Notes: generated by a model not told the origin, from the sequence alone. Counted from the stretch's first letter, positions 42,013 through 50,692 are shown. The stretch: DNA of 64,000 nucleotides from JALOAP01 sp964632355 (GCA_964632355.1 CAZWBW010000001.1:1-64000), one strand, 5' to 3'. Numbers and translations: made by a program.

Positions 42013-43449
42013 ATGGGTCTTCGAACACCTCAGCAGTACATCGACTCCGTCCGCGACGGCCGCACCGTCTATTACCGCGGAGAAAAGGTCGATGACGTTA
42101 CCACCCACCCCGTCATCAAGAAGGCGGTAGACCACGCCGCAGTCGACTTCCGCATGGCGGAAGACCCCCGGTACCGCGACCTCGCCGTGGTCACCGAAGA
42201 TGGGGATGAGTACAGCCGGTACTACAAGATCCCTGCCTCGACAGACGATCTGCTGAAGCGCTCGAAGCTCATCGAGACTGCTACCGCCATCGGGAAGACG
42301 CTGGTCCCGCTCGTAAAGGAAATCGGCACCGACGCGCTCTTCGGGCTGCACAAGATCGCCCCACAGATCGACCGGAAGTACGAAACCCAATACTTCGAAC
42401 GCGTGAAGGCGTTCTATCGCCACTGCCGCGATAACGACCTCACCATCTCCGTCGCGCAGACCGACGTGAAGGGCGACCGCTCGGCCGGCCCGTCGAATCA
42501 GCCGCATCCCGACTACTACACGCACATCGTCGAGCGGCGCGATGACGGCATCGTGGTACGCGGCGCCAAGATCCACACGAGCTGCACCACCAACACGAAC
42601 GAACTCATCGTTCTGCCCACCCGGGCGATGTCCGAAGCCGACCGCGACTATGCCGTCGCGTTCGCGATCCCGGTCGATACCCCGGGCCTGAAGCTCATCG
42701 CCAGCCCCTACGGCGGCTCGCCGAAGAACGAGTTCGATGCTCCCCTGAGCGCGGACCGCAAGATGATGGAAACCATCACCATCTTCGACGACGTGTTCGT
42801 GCCGTGGGAGCGCGTGTTCATGGCCGGCGAGTACGACTTCGCCGGGCCGCTGGCGCTCGGGTTCGTCGAGTACCACCGGTTCACCGCCGTCTCGTACAAG
42901 CTCCCGCTGGTCGACGCGCTGGTCGGTAGCGCTGCCCTCATGGCCGATATGAACGGCATTGCCCGCGCCGCTCACGTCCGGGAAAAGCTCGTCTGGCTCA
43001 TCAGCTACGCCGAGACGCTCCGTGCCCTGACCGAGATGGCGGCGCTCCGCGGCCAGCCCGACGAGCAGGGCATCTTCGCGCCCGATCCGCTCACCACGAA
43101 CATGGCCAAGTACCACTTCGCCCACAACTACCACGAGGCGCTGCAGCACGTGCAGGACATCGCCGGCGGCATGCTCGTCACCGGTCCGGGCGCCGAGGAC
43201 TTCCAGAACCCCGAAACCGGCGACCTGCTGCGCAAGTACCTCGGTGGCCGCGCCGGGTACGACGGCGAGGTTCGCACCCGCGCCATGAACATGGTGAGCG
43301 ACCTGACCACCGGCGACTTCGGCGGGTACCATGCCGTCCTCGCGATTCACGCCGAGGGTTCGCTCGAGGCCGAAAAGCTCATGATCTATCGCGCCTACGA
43401 CGCCGAGCGCACCATTGCCTACGCGAAGGAACTCGCGGGCATTCAGTAG
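42013..43449 (+). CDS. 4-hydroxyphenylacetate 3-hydroxylase (HpaB) family flavoprotein
   Basis: A 478-residue protein of the HpaB/4-hydroxybutyryl-CoA dehydratase fold. TDVKGDRSAGPSNQPHPDYY, GIVVRGAKIHTSCTTNTNEL and IFDDVFVPWERVFMAGEYDF are family segments that bind FAD. The cysteines that hold the 4Fe-4S cluster of 4-hydroxybutyryl-CoA dehydratase are not at the expected places (IETATAIGKTLVPLVKEIG, EYHRFTAVSYK), so a monooxygenase or uncharacterised role is more likely than that dehydratase. A CoA transferase follows after a terminator. No small flavin-reductase partner is adjacent, although one flavin-reductase-like gene is at 28782. Confidence 0.82.
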   Translation: MGLRTPQQYIDSVRDGRTVYYRGEKVDDVTTHPVIKKAVDHAAVDFRMAEDPRYRDLAVVTEDGDEYSRYYKIPASTDDLLKRSKLIETATAIGKTLVPLVKEIGTDALFGLHKIAPQIDRKYETQYFERVKAFYRHCRDNDLTISVAQTDVKGDRSAGPSNQPHPDYYTHIVERRDDGIVVRGAKIHTSCTTNTNELIVLPTRAMSEADRDYAVAFAIPVDTPGLKLIASPYGGSPKNEFDAPLSADRKMMETITIFDDVFVPWERVFMAGEYDFAGPLALGFVEYHRFTAVSYKLPLVDALVGSAALMADMNGIARAAHVREKLVWLISYAETLRALTEMAALRGQPDEQGIFAPDPLTTNMAKYHFAHNYHEALQHVQDIAGGMLVTGPGAEDFQNPETGDLLRKYLGGRAGYDGEVRTRAMNMVSDLTTGDFGGYHAVLAIHAEGSLEAEKLMIYRAYDAERTIAYAKELAGIQ

Positions 43450-43483
43450 CACACCGCTGGCGAGACGGCTCACGACATCCTAC

Positions 43484-43514
43484 TGGCAGCCCGGCACTCC
43501 TCGCCGGGCTGCCA
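43484..43514 (+). terminator. Hairpin terminator after the HpaB-family gene
   Basis: TGGCAGCCCGGC (43484-43495) pairs exactly with GCCGGGCTGCCA (43503-43514) around a seven-base loop. There is no T-run. A second hairpin (GCGCCCC/GGGGCGC, 43546-43570) follows. Confidence 0.65.
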
Positions 43515-43637
43515 CCCTCTGTGCCACGGCCCGGCGTGTCAGCACGCGCCCCGAGCCGTCCGTGGGGCGCCGGGAAGCAACCCCTGTCCGCCCACGATTG
43601 ATGGATGTCCGGGAGAGACCGACGAAAGGAGCTGGAG

Positions 43638-44849
43638 ATGGTTGCCCCGTTGGAGGGTATTCGTGTGGTCGAAGTTGCCAACTGGCTGGCAGCCCCCGCT
43701 GCTGCCGCGCTGCTCGCTGATATGGGTGCCGAAGTCATCAAGATAGAGCCACCCGGCGGAGACCCTTATCGACACCTCTTACTGCAGAGCAAAGGGTTCA
43801 CGAAGGAGTTCGAGAGGAACTTCGCGTTTGACCTCGATAATCGCGGAAAGCGATCGATAGCAATTGACCTGGAACGCGATGCAGGCGTCGAACTGGTCCA
43901 GCGGATCGCAGCGAACTGCGATATTTTCATCACGAACCTTCTGCCTGCACGGGCCCGCAAATACGGACTCGATTTCGACTCGCTGAAGTCACTCTCTCCG
44001 AGCGTCGTCTACGCATGGCTCACAGGGTACGGAAGCACGGGACCCGAAGCGGATCGAGCCGGGTTCGACTTCGCGGCTTTCTGGGCCCGCACCGGCATCA
44101 TGGGCCTTCTCGGCGAACCCGATGCCCCACCGCCGCTGTGCCGGGGAGGACAGGGAGACCACACGACCGCACTCAATCTCCTTGCCGCCGTCCTCGCAGC
44201 CCTGCGCGTCCGTGACCGGACTGGCGAGCCTCAGCTCGTGGAAGTGACGCTCCAGGCTACCGGCATGTGGACTATCGCCGGTGACGTCGCTGGTTCGCTG
44301 GTTGCCAGGGAGAATCCAACCCGGATCAGCCGGGCGGCACCTGTTAATCCCATCTGGAACTCCTACCGGTGCAAGGACGATCGCTGGATCCTGTTGGTCA
44401 ATCCTTCGCCCTTCCCCAATGCCTGGCCGGCCTTCTGTCGAATGATTGACCGTCCCGATTGGGCCCAGGACAGTCGCTTTGCGTCCGTCGTCGGGCTTCG
44501 CGCTCACGCGAGCGAACTCGTCCGCGAACTCGACGAGCTCTTCGCAACGCGAACGCTTGCCGAATGGGGCAACGAGCTGGATCGGTTCGGGATCATCTGG
44601 GCTCCCGTCGCCGAGCTCACCGAAGTCGTGTCCGACCCGCAGGCAAGGCACATGGGGTGGTTCACGACCATTGAGGATGAGGACGGCCCGTTCGAAACGC
44701 TGGCTGCGCCGTTCAAGCTGCACGGCGCCGACGTTCGCGTCCGTCGGCGCGCTCCCCGGATTGGCGAGCACGCGTTCGAGATCCTGCAGGAAATCGGTGT
44801 TACCGAGTCGGAAATCGAGAAGTACGCTACCGCAGGCGTGTTCGGCTAG
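43638..44849 (+). CDS. Family III (CaiB/BaiF) CoA transferase
   Basis: A 403-residue class III CoA transferase. LEGIRVVEVANWLAAPAAAA and MGAEVIKIEPPGGDPYR form the N-terminal Rossmann part, then LSPSVVYAWLTGYGSTGPE and RAGFDFAAFWARTGIMGLLG, with the Asp of GFDF in the catalytic aspartate region. The C-terminal part includes TLAEWGNELDRFGIIWAPVA. Such enzymes move CoA between carboxylates such as formyl, carnitine, bile acids or succinate. AAGGAG precedes the ATG. The substrate is unknown; linkage to the HpaB-family gene is by position only. Confidence 0.9.
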   Translation: MVAPLEGIRVVEVANWLAAPAAAALLADMGAEVIKIEPPGGDPYRHLLLQSKGFTKEFERNFAFDLDNRGKRSIAIDLERDAGVELVQRIAANCDIFITNLLPARARKYGLDFDSLKSLSPSVVYAWLTGYGSTGPEADRAGFDFAAFWARTGIMGLLGEPDAPPPLCRGGQGDHTTALNLLAAVLAALRVRDRTGEPQLVEVTLQATGMWTIAGDVAGSLVARENPTRISRAAPVNPIWNSYRCKDDRWILLVNPSPFPNAWPAFCRMIDRPDWAQDSRFASVVGLRAHASELVRELDELFATRTLAEWGNELDRFGIIWAPVAELTEVVSDPQARHMGWFTTIEDEDGPFETLAAPFKLHGADVRVRRRAPRIGEHAFEILQEIGVTESEIEKYATAGVFG

Positions 44850-44994
44850 TGGTTGGCAAGCCAACGAGGCGAGGCCCCCCGGCGCGCCGCTCGGCCACGC
44901 ACCATGGTCGAGGCGCTATCATTGGCCGGCAGTAGTAACCGGGGCGGGATCCCGCACCGCATCGCAGGCATCGCCTGGCACAAGGAGGCCGGTC

Positions 44995-45462
44995 ATGGAC
45001 AAGTCCGCCGCCATCGCTGAACTCGAACAGAGCTACGTGGGCTTCCGCGAGCTCATCGCCGATCTGCCCCACGAGGCCTACAACGAGGTCTTCCTGGGCG
45101 AATGGAACCTGAACAAGCTCCTCGCCCACATGGCCGGCTGGTTCCGTGAAATGACCGAGGCCATGGAGCGTGTCGCCCGCGGCGAGCGGCCAACCCCGCC
45201 CGGCGTCGACTACAGCGACGCCGACGCGTGGAACGCCAGGTTCGCCCAGCAAGCGAAGGACGGCCCGGCCGCCCTCGAAGACTGGGACGATGCGTTCCAC
45301 CGCTACTACGCGGCGGTGAAGGCCCTCGACGAATCCCTCTTTGGCACCGACCCCGAGAAGGGACGGCCGAAGATCGGGAACCGCCTGATCGGTGCGTCCG
45401 GCATCGAACACTTCGCCGAGCACCGGCCGCAGGTCGAGGAGTGGCTGCGTACGCGAAGCTAG
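44995..45462 (+). CDS. ClbS/DfsB (DinB-like, DUF1706) family protein
   Basis: A 155-residue four-helix DinB-like protein. IAELEQSYVGFRELIADLPH, NKLLAHMAGWFREMTEAMER, AALEDWDDAFHRYYAAVKAL and HFAEHRPQVEEWLR are typical, with His residues that can bind metal or the substrate. In E. coli ClbS protects from colibactin by hydrolysing its cyclopropane. A damage-resistance or bacillithiol-type transferase role is possible but unproven. A strong AAGGAGG site precedes the ATG. Confidence 0.8.
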   Translation: MDKSAAIAELEQSYVGFRELIADLPHEAYNEVFLGEWNLNKLLAHMAGWFREMTEAMERVARGERPTPPGVDYSDADAWNARFAQQAKDGPAALEDWDDAFHRYYAAVKALDESLFGTDPEKGRPKIGNRLIGASGIEHFAEHRPQVEEWLRTRS

Positions 45463-45533
45463 GCGTCCAGCGATAGCCGGGGAAACGTCCTCCGGCCATC
45501 GCTGAGGCGGGTGACGGGTACTCGATCCGTAGA

Positions 45534-45539
45534 TACGCT
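45534..45539 (+). promoter_or_regulatory. -10 hexamer of a probable leaderless transcript (YciI-like gene)
   Basis: TACGCT ends six bases before the ATG. A weak -35 GTGACG (45511-45516) lies 17 bp upstream. No Shine-Dalgarno is present. Confidence 0.45.
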
Positions 45540-45545
45540 TCCGCC

Positions 45546-45818
45546 ATGCACATTCTTCTCTACGAATACGTCGAAGACGTCGCCGAGCGGCGCGAGCCGT
45601 TCCGGGCGCAGCACCTCGCCCTCCTTCGCAAGCTCCACGAAGAGGGCATCGTTCGCATGGCAGGGGCCTTCAGCGATCCCCTCGATGGCGCCGCCATCGT
45701 GTTCAACACGAACGACCGCAAAGTCGTCGAATCGTTCGTCGAACAGGATCCCTACGTGCAGAACGGCCTCGTCCCGTCCTGGCGCATCCGCGCGTGGAAC
45801 CTCGCCATTGGCGAGTAA
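45546..45818 (+). CDS. YciI-like protein
   Basis: A 90-residue ferredoxin-like fold protein: MHILLYEYVEDVAERREPFR, AGAFSDPLDGAAIVFNTNDR, FVEQDPYVQNGLVPSWRIRA. The GAF-x-D-P and EQDPY motifs match YciI, whose His-Asp pair suggests an enzyme of unknown substrate. It has its own -10-like hexamer. Confidence 0.88.
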   Translation: MHILLYEYVEDVAERREPFRAQHLALLRKLHEEGIVRMAGAFSDPLDGAAIVFNTNDRKVVESFVEQDPYVQNGLVPSWRIRAWNLAIGE

Positions 45819-45985
45819 TCAGCCGCGTTCGACGAACGCCACCGCCCCCGGTGATGAGGCGCAGCACGAACCCCGGGATCCCCTAGAGCGAGATGGAGAC
45901 GGGGTGCCACACAGCCGCGGCCTGGTAATGGCAGATCCCCGCGTCGCGAACGCAAGAGCCAGCACGGCCTGGCTTCTCTCCGTAC

Positions 45986-46048
45986 CCTCAGCGCTGGCCT
46001 GGGCGAGAAATGGCCAGCCTCCGCGCCCGGGCCTCCCCAGCGCTGAGG
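45986..46048. repeat. Long imperfect hairpin element
   Basis: Perfect 12-bp arms CCTCAGCGCTGG (45986-45997) and CCAGCGCTGAGG (46037-46048) continue inward as CCTGGGCG and CGCCCGGG. The loop holds AGAAATGGCC. It lies in the otherwise empty 281-bp gap between YciI and the SHOCT gene; possibly a mobile palindrome or a bidirectional terminator. The rest of the gap shows nothing clear. Confidence 0.5.
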
Positions 46049-46099
46049 TTGCGCCGGGCGCGAAGGTCCTCGATCTCCGCCAGCTGGCGCGTCACACGG

Positions 46100-46801
46100 C
46101 TACTCGGCGTCGAAGTACAGGTCGTGCGCGAGAAACGGGTTCGGATCGGCTCGCACCCACTTCGGTTGCGCGTCGGCCGAGATTTCGAATACCACCCAGC
46201 CTCGCGTCTTGCCGCCCGGCGTGAGGTTGTAGAACAGCTCCAGGTCGGGGTCGATGCCGGCGACGATCGTGCGGTCGGTCTCGACGTCGTTCGAATCCCG
46301 GATCTTCCAGTCGAGCGACGACACTTCCTTCGTCCCTACGTTCTCGACTTCGACTTCGAGCGCCCAGTACTTCTTCCCCTCAGTCGGGCGGGAGAAGGGG
46401 TTGTCTGGCTGCACGTCGTCGGCGATTTGCAGGATGGTGACCTTCTGCTTCTTGCTGCCGTTCCCCTCCGGCGCAATCGTGCCCGAACTGCCGACCGCCA
46501 GCGGGACACGCACATCGCCCCCCATGTCATCCTCGTCGTCCGCGGCGCTGCTCAGCGCAGCAGCGATGATCACGATGAGCCCGATGACAACCACACCAAT
46601 CGCAGCGAACGCACCGATACAGCCAAATGCGCCGAACTTCAGGATGCCCTTCCCGCCACCACCACCTTTTGGCGTGGCAGTACCGGTCGAAGACAGAATC
46701 GCTGCGCGGCGTGTTTCATACTCTTCGTCGGTCACGATGCCCCGGGTTTTAAGCTTTTCCAGTTCCTCAAGCTGTCGTTCGAGTTCGGATTTCTTCGCCA
46801 C
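46100..46801 (-). CDS. SHOCT-domain membrane protein with DUF4352-like ectodomain
   Basis: A 233-residue protein. Residues 3-35 (SELERQLEELEKLKTRGIVT, DEEYETRRAAIL) are a SHOCT oligomerisation motif. A Gly-rich spacer follows, then a long membrane segment (about residues 55-80) and an acidic stretch. A beta-rich ectodomain (TILQIADDVQPDNPFSRPTE, KKYWALEVEVENVGTKEVSS, DWKIRDSNDVETDR) resembles DUF4352/telokin-like domains. I chose the GTG at 46801 because AGAGGTG lies just upstream. Function unknown; likely a surface-exposed lipid- or wall-associated protein. Confidence 0.75.
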   Translation of the reverse strand: MAKKSELERQLEELEKLKTRGIVTDEEYETRRAAILSSTGTATPKGGGGGKGILKFGAFGCIGAFAAIGVVVIGLIVIIAAALSSAADDEDDMGGDVRVPLAVGSSGTIAPEGNGSKKQKVTILQIADDVQPDNPFSRPTEGKKYWALEVEVENVGTKEVSSLDWKIRDSNDVETDRTIVAGIDPDLELFYNLTPGGKTRGWVVFEISADAQPKWVRADPNPFLAHDLYFDAE

Positions 46802-47116
46802 AAGACACCTCTTGACGTGTTGCGGGCGAATTGTGTCGCATATGCGCGACACCTGTAGTCGCGGGTGGTCGCAGTTTCAACGACAGCTGATGTCGCAGGG
46901 GCAGTAGTTTCCGCAGACGAACCGATTCGCAGCGAAAATGGTGCACTAACCCGATCAAAAGCGTCGCCAGGTGTCGCGTAGATGTGGTATAGGCCGTGCG
47001 GGTAGTTGCCACCGAAACGGTTGTCTGTCTAGTCACACCGGGGCAACCCCGCGTCAGCTGATCTTCGCGGGCAGCAATAAAACCGGCCTTACTGGGCGCG
47101 AAACACGAGGGGACGC
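46802..47116. other. 315-bp gene-free region with paired inverted motifs
   Basis: No gene is evident. GTGTCGC-ATATGC-GCGACAC (46833-46852) is a perfect 7-bp inverted repeat, 31 bp upstream of the SHOCT gene start. The 11-mer CGCGACACCTG (46845-46855) recurs as its reverse complement CAGGTGTCGCG at 46968-46978. Two copies in opposite orientation may be binding sites of one regulator. Confidence 0.4.
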
Positions 47117-47344
47117 CTAGCCCGCTGCTGCGCTGCCTTCTGGCAGCACCTCGCCGACCGCTTCGAGCAGCCGCCGCGAGGCCGCCGTGATCTCCTCGAC
47201 CGCGGCGTCGAAGGCTTCCTGGTTCTTCTTCGAAGGTACGCGGTAGCCGCTGATCTTGCGCACGAACTGCAGCGCGGCAGCCTCGATCTCGTCCGGCGTT
47301 GCGGGCTGGTCCTTCCGGCGAAGGGTCTTGATGCTTCGGCACAT
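47117..47344 (-). CDS. DUF2277 family protein
   Basis: A 75-residue protein: MCRSIKTLRRKDQPATPDEI, EAAALQFVRKISGYRVPSKK and NQEAFDAAVEEITAASRRLL reproduce the DUF2277 pattern almost completely. The name and fold are known; the function is not. It starts at an ATG with a -10-like hexamer TACGCT six bases upstream. Confidence 0.88.
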   Translation of the reverse strand: MCRSIKTLRRKDQPATPDEIEAAALQFVRKISGYRVPSKKNQEAFDAAVEEITAASRRLLEAVGEVLPEGSAAAG

Positions 47345-47350
47345 GCCAGC

Positions 47351-47356
47351 AGCGTA
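47351..47356 (-). promoter_or_regulatory. -10 hexamer of a probable leaderless transcript (DUF2277 gene)
   Basis: TACGCT on the minus strand ends exactly six bases before the ATG, the same hexamer and spacing as for the YciI-like gene. Confidence 0.4.
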
Positions 47357-47426
47357 CCACCCGTCGTAAGGCTGCGTACGTCCCGGCACTTCCGCCTCGC
47401 GCCTCCTCCCACGACACTATCCAGTG

Positions 47427-48122
47427 ATGAGCGCGCTTCCCGCCCCCGAGGAAAAGGCCGTCGCGGTTCGCCGCATGTTCGACCGCATCGCGCCGCGGTA
47501 CGACTGGATGAACCGCCTGATGACCGGCCGCATGGATCAGCGCTGGCGAAAGGAGCTCATTCGCCGCCTGGCCATCACCGATGACGACCACGTGCTGGAC
47601 CTGGCATGCGGCACGGGCGACTTCGCGGAACTCGCCCGGCTCGAAACCCGCCACGTCGTCGGACTGGACTTCTCGCGCGAGATGCTTCGCGGCGCCCTTG
47701 CACGCCGGCTGGCGCCCGTCCAACTCGTACAGGCCGATGCCCTCCGCCTGCCACTTCGCGACGGCAGCATGACGGTCGCGGTCTCCGGGTTCGCCCTGCG
47801 GAACTTCACCGCAATCCCGCCCGTGCTGGCTGAACTCGCGCGGGTGCTCGCTCCCGGCGGCCGCCTCGGGCTGCTCGAAGTCGATGAACCACGAAACCCG
47901 CTCATTCGAACCGGGCACCGCCTCTACTTCGAAAAGGTCGTGCCCTTCCTCGGTGGCCTGCTGTCTGACCGCTCCGCGTACGAGTACCTGCCGCAGTCAA
48001 CGGTGTATTTGCCTCCCCAGGCGGAACTCGTGGCGATGCTGCGCGACGCCGGGTTTAAGCAGATCCGGAAGCGCCGCCACCTTTTCGGCGCTGCACAATC
48101 CATTACGGCGGTGCGCGCGTGA
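47427..48122 (+). CDS. menG: Demethylmenaquinone methyltransferase
   Basis: A 231-residue SAM-dependent methyltransferase for the last step of menaquinone synthesis. MFDRIAPRYDWMNRLMTGRM is the UbiE/MenG signature 1, DDDHVLDLACGTGDFAELAR the SAM motif I, and GFALRNFTAIPPVLAELARV signature 2. A GTG lies three bases upstream of the ATG chosen. GTGA overlap couples it to menA. Confidence 0.95.
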   Translation: MSALPAPEEKAVAVRRMFDRIAPRYDWMNRLMTGRMDQRWRKELIRRLAITDDDHVLDLACGTGDFAELARLETRHVVGLDFSREMLRGALARRLAPVQLVQADALRLPLRDGSMTVAVSGFALRNFTAIPPVLAELARVLAPGGRLGLLEVDEPRNPLIRTGHRLYFEKVVPFLGGLLSDRSAYEYLPQSTVYLPPQAELVAMLRDAGFKQIRKRRHLFGAAQSITAVRA

Positions 48123-49024
48123 CCACAGCAGCAGTCGGTAACCGCCCGAGCAAACTGCAGGCGTGGCGGCTTGCCGTCCGTCCGCCGACCCTGACCGCGG
48201 CCATCGCACCGGTGGCGGTCGGCACCGGCACCGCAATCGCCGCAGACGGCTTTTCGTTGCTGCCGATGCTGGCTGCGCTCTTCGGCGCGATCTGCCTTCA
48301 GATCGGTGCGAACTTCGCGAACGACCTCTTCGACTTCAAGCGCGGCGCCGACACCCACGAGCGGCTTGGTCCGCCGCGTGTCACACAGCTCGGGCTGCTC
48401 TCCCAGCGCGAGATCATCGCGGGGATGTGGGTCGTCTTCGGCCTCGCGTTCCTCGCCGGCATCTATCTCGTCGCGGTCGGCGGGTGGCCCATTGTCGCCG
48501 TCGGGCTCGCGAGCATCGTCGCCGCGCTCATCTACACGGGCGGCCCCTGGCCCATCGGCTACCACGCCCTCGGCGACCTGTTCACGTTCGTGTTCTTTGG
48601 CGTTGTGGCAGTGGCGGGCACGCACTACGTGCAGGCAGGCGATGTGTCGCGGCTCGCGTGGTTGGCGTCTCTGCCGATGGGCTGCACGGTCACGATGATC
48701 CTTGTCGTGAACAACCTTCGCGACATCGAAACCGACCGGGTCGCCGGGAAGACCACGCTCGCCGTTGTGCTGGGGCGAAACGGCACCCGCGCCTGGTACC
48801 TGTTCCTGCTCGGGGCAGCCTACGTTCTCGCGCTCGGGACGATGCTCGCCGGGGCGTCCCCCGCCGTGCTGCTCGTCCTGCTGTCCCTTCCCGCCGTGCT
48901 GCCGTCGATCCGCGCGATCATCGGCGATGTTCGAGGACCGGCGCTGAACCCGGTTCTCAAGAACACCGCACAGTTCGACCTGGTGTTCGGTCTGCTCGTT
49001 GCGGTCGGGCTGGCGCTGTCGTAG
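48119..49024 (+). CDS. menA: 1,4-dihydroxy-2-naphthoate octaprenyltransferase MenA
   Basis: A 301-residue UbiA-superfamily membrane prenyltransferase. The first Asp-rich motif is NFANDLFDFKRGAD and the second NNLRDIETDRVAGK, with eight to nine membrane helices. It makes demethylmenaquinone, the substrate of the upstream MenG. The GTG start overlaps the menG stop by four bases. Confidence 0.94.
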   Translation: MTTAAVGNRPSKLQAWRLAVRPPTLTAAIAPVAVGTGTAIAADGFSLLPMLAALFGAICLQIGANFANDLFDFKRGADTHERLGPPRVTQLGLLSQREIIAGMWVVFGLAFLAGIYLVAVGGWPIVAVGLASIVAALIYTGGPWPIGYHALGDLFTFVFFGVVAVAGTHYVQAGDVSRLAWLASLPMGCTVTMILVVNNLRDIETDRVAGKTTLAVVLGRNGTRAWYLFLLGAAYVLALGTMLAGASPAVLLVLLSLPAVLPSIRAIIGDVRGPALNPVLKNTAQFDLVFGLLVAVGLALS

Positions 49025-49034
49025 CGGGGCGCTG

Positions 49035-50204
49035 CTACAGCACCGGCGTCTCGCGCTTCGTGTCTTGCGACTGGATCGGCTCGTCCGGCGCGAGCGACTC
49101 TGCAAGCTGCACCCGTTCGATGAGCTCCCGGCGCGTCACCAGTCCGATCATCCGGCCCTCTTCGAGCACCGGCACCTGGTTTAGGCCCTTCTCGGCCAAC
49201 AGGTGGAGCACATCGATCGCCGGCGTCTCCGCGTCGACCGTCACGATCCGGTCACGCGGCGTCATCGCCCCCTGGACCGGGGTGTTCGCCCACTCACTCC
49301 GGGGCACCCGCCGGATGTCCGTCACGGTCACGATGCCGCCCACAATTCCGTCCTGTGCGACGATCACCGCCCGCTCGCCGTGACCGACCATGAAGTCGTC
49401 GGCGACTTCCGCCAGCGACACGCCCGGGGTCACCTGCGGGAAGTCCTCGCGCATGAGGTTTCGCGCCTTCAGCCCCGAGAGGATGGTGTCGAGCTGCATG
49501 CTCGCCGTCTCGGCGCGAGCCGCGCTTAGCAGGAACCAGCCTATGAACATCAGCCACAGGCCATCGAGCACGAGCCCGCCCAGCAGCAGAAACACCCCGA
49601 TGCCCATGAGTCCGTAGCCGAACAGCTCCCCGACCCCGCTCGCGATCCGCGTCGCGCGGCGGAAGCTCTTCGTTCGCCCCCACACAATCGAGCGAAGTAC
49701 CCGCCCGCCATCGAGCGGGAACCCGGGCAGGAAGTTGAACAGCGCGAGCAGCGTGTTCACGACGGCGAGGTAGCCGAAGATGGCCCCTGCCTGCTCCTGT
49801 GTCCCCCGGAAGATAAACCATGCGACCAGCGACACTGCCGCGATAACAAGGCTCGACGCAGGCCCGGCCGCAGCGATGGCGAACTCCTCTCCGGCCGTCT
49901 TCGGCTGGCTTCCCAGGCTGGAAACCCCGCCGAACACGAAGAGCGTGATCTTCGGTACCGGGATGCCACGCCGCTGCGCAGTGATGGCGTGTGCGAGTTC
50001 GTGGATGAGCACCGTCACGAACAGCAGCACCGCCGAGATGAGACCGATGGCCCAGTACGTGCCGCGGCTCCACGTTTCGTACCGGTTGGGGAACACCCCC
50101 TCGGCCAGCGTGTACGAGAGCAGCGCGACGATGATCAGCCACGACGGGTGAATCTCGATAGCGATGCCCCGGATGGTTGCAATTCGAAAAGACCCTCCGA
50201 GCAT
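49035..50204 (-). CDS. Site-2-protease (M50) family membrane protease with two CBS domains
   Basis: A 389-residue rhomboid-unrelated intramembrane metalloprotease. The zinc site is VLIHELAHAITA (HExxH) plus NFLPGFPLDGGRVLRS with the third ligand Asp. Residues about 250-370 are two CBS domains (MREDFPQVTPGVSLAEVADD, MTPRDRIVTVDAETPAIDVL), as in Rv2625c/SpoIVFB-like S2Ps that bind nucleotides. It probably cleaves anti-sigma or regulatory membrane proteins. It is convergent with menA, ten bases away. Confidence 0.93.
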   Translation of the reverse strand: MLGGSFRIATIRGIAIEIHPSWLIIVALLSYTLAEGVFPNRYETWSRGTYWAIGLISAVLLFVTVLIHELAHAITAQRRGIPVPKITLFVFGGVSSLGSQPKTAGEEFAIAAAGPASSLVIAAVSLVAWFIFRGTQEQAGAIFGYLAVVNTLLALFNFLPGFPLDGGRVLRSIVWGRTKSFRRATRIASGVGELFGYGLMGIGVFLLLGGLVLDGLWLMFIGWFLLSAARAETASMQLDTILSGLKARNLMREDFPQVTPGVSLAEVADDFMVGHGERAVIVAQDGIVGGIVTVTDIRRVPRSEWANTPVQGAMTPRDRIVTVDAETPAIDVLHLLAEKGLNQVPVLEEGRMIGLVTRRELIERVQLAESLAPDEPIQSQDTKRETPVL

Positions 50205-50329
50205 GGCCTGAGCCTACTGCACTCGCATACGTGCTTTCTAGATCCCCGGATCGTTCGATAGCAACTCGTGCACCCGGCGTCAGCCTCTGTCGCACTCCCC
50301 GCATAGCGTCGCGTCAGGAGGTGTCTTCG

Positions 50330-50644
50330 TTGGCGCACCAGGACGACCGGGCGACGGGCTGGTTTTCGTGGAAGTGGTTCGGCTTGGGGATGCTGCTGGG
50401 CTTCCTCTGGGGGCTTTGGCGCCATCCAGGAAGCGCCTGCTGTTGCCTGGTGCTGCTTCTTCTCCTCGCAGCCCTGGCGGTGACGGTCTTGCTCACGATG
50501 GTGTGGATGCACCCGGGGTTCGCGCTGGTCGTCCTATTGATGTACCTGCTGGGGCCCGCCGCTCTCGTGAACAGCGCACGTCCTAGCCGCCCATATTCAC
50601 GAGCCGTCTCCCACTCGATACGTTCCGGTAATGACGGAACCTAA
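50330..50644 (+). CDS. Small membrane protein of unknown function
   Basis: A 104-residue protein with two to three hydrophobic segments (FGLGMLLGFLWGL, CCCLVLLLLLAALAVTVLLT, LVVLLMYLLGPAAL). I chose a TTG start at 50330 because AGGAGG lies eight bases upstream; longer starts lack such a site. It has no recognisable domain and lies just before recF. Confidence 0.55.
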   Translation: MAHQDDRATGWFSWKWFGLGMLLGFLWGLWRHPGSACCCLVLLLLLAALAVTVLLTMVWMHPGFALVVLLMYLLGPAALVNSARPSRPYSRAVSHSIRSGNDGT

Positions 50645-50675
50645 TGGAAGTAAGCGGCCAGCTAAGCACTTCCGC

Positions 50676-50681
50676 TATACT
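50676..50681 (+). promoter_or_regulatory. -10-like hexamer before recF
   Basis: TATACT ends 11 bases before the GTG of recF. There is no Shine-Dalgarno. Confidence 0.35.
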
Positions 50682-50692
50682 TCATCCCCACG

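Noticed and set aside
42013..43449. Calling the gene 4-hydroxybutyryl-CoA dehydratase
   Set aside because: The Cys ligands of the 4Fe-4S cluster are missing at the expected positions.
40195..43473. A 1092-codon frame antisense to the RodZ-like gene, rimO and the HpaB-family gene
   Set aside because: It spans three well-supported genes on the other strand and translates to composition typical of antisense frames.
46290..46320. GTTCGAATCCC, resembling a tRNA T-loop
   Set aside because: It lies inside the SHOCT/DUF4352 coding sequence, with no acceptor or anticodon stems around it. A similar motif near 37116 is inside the alpha-barrel gene.
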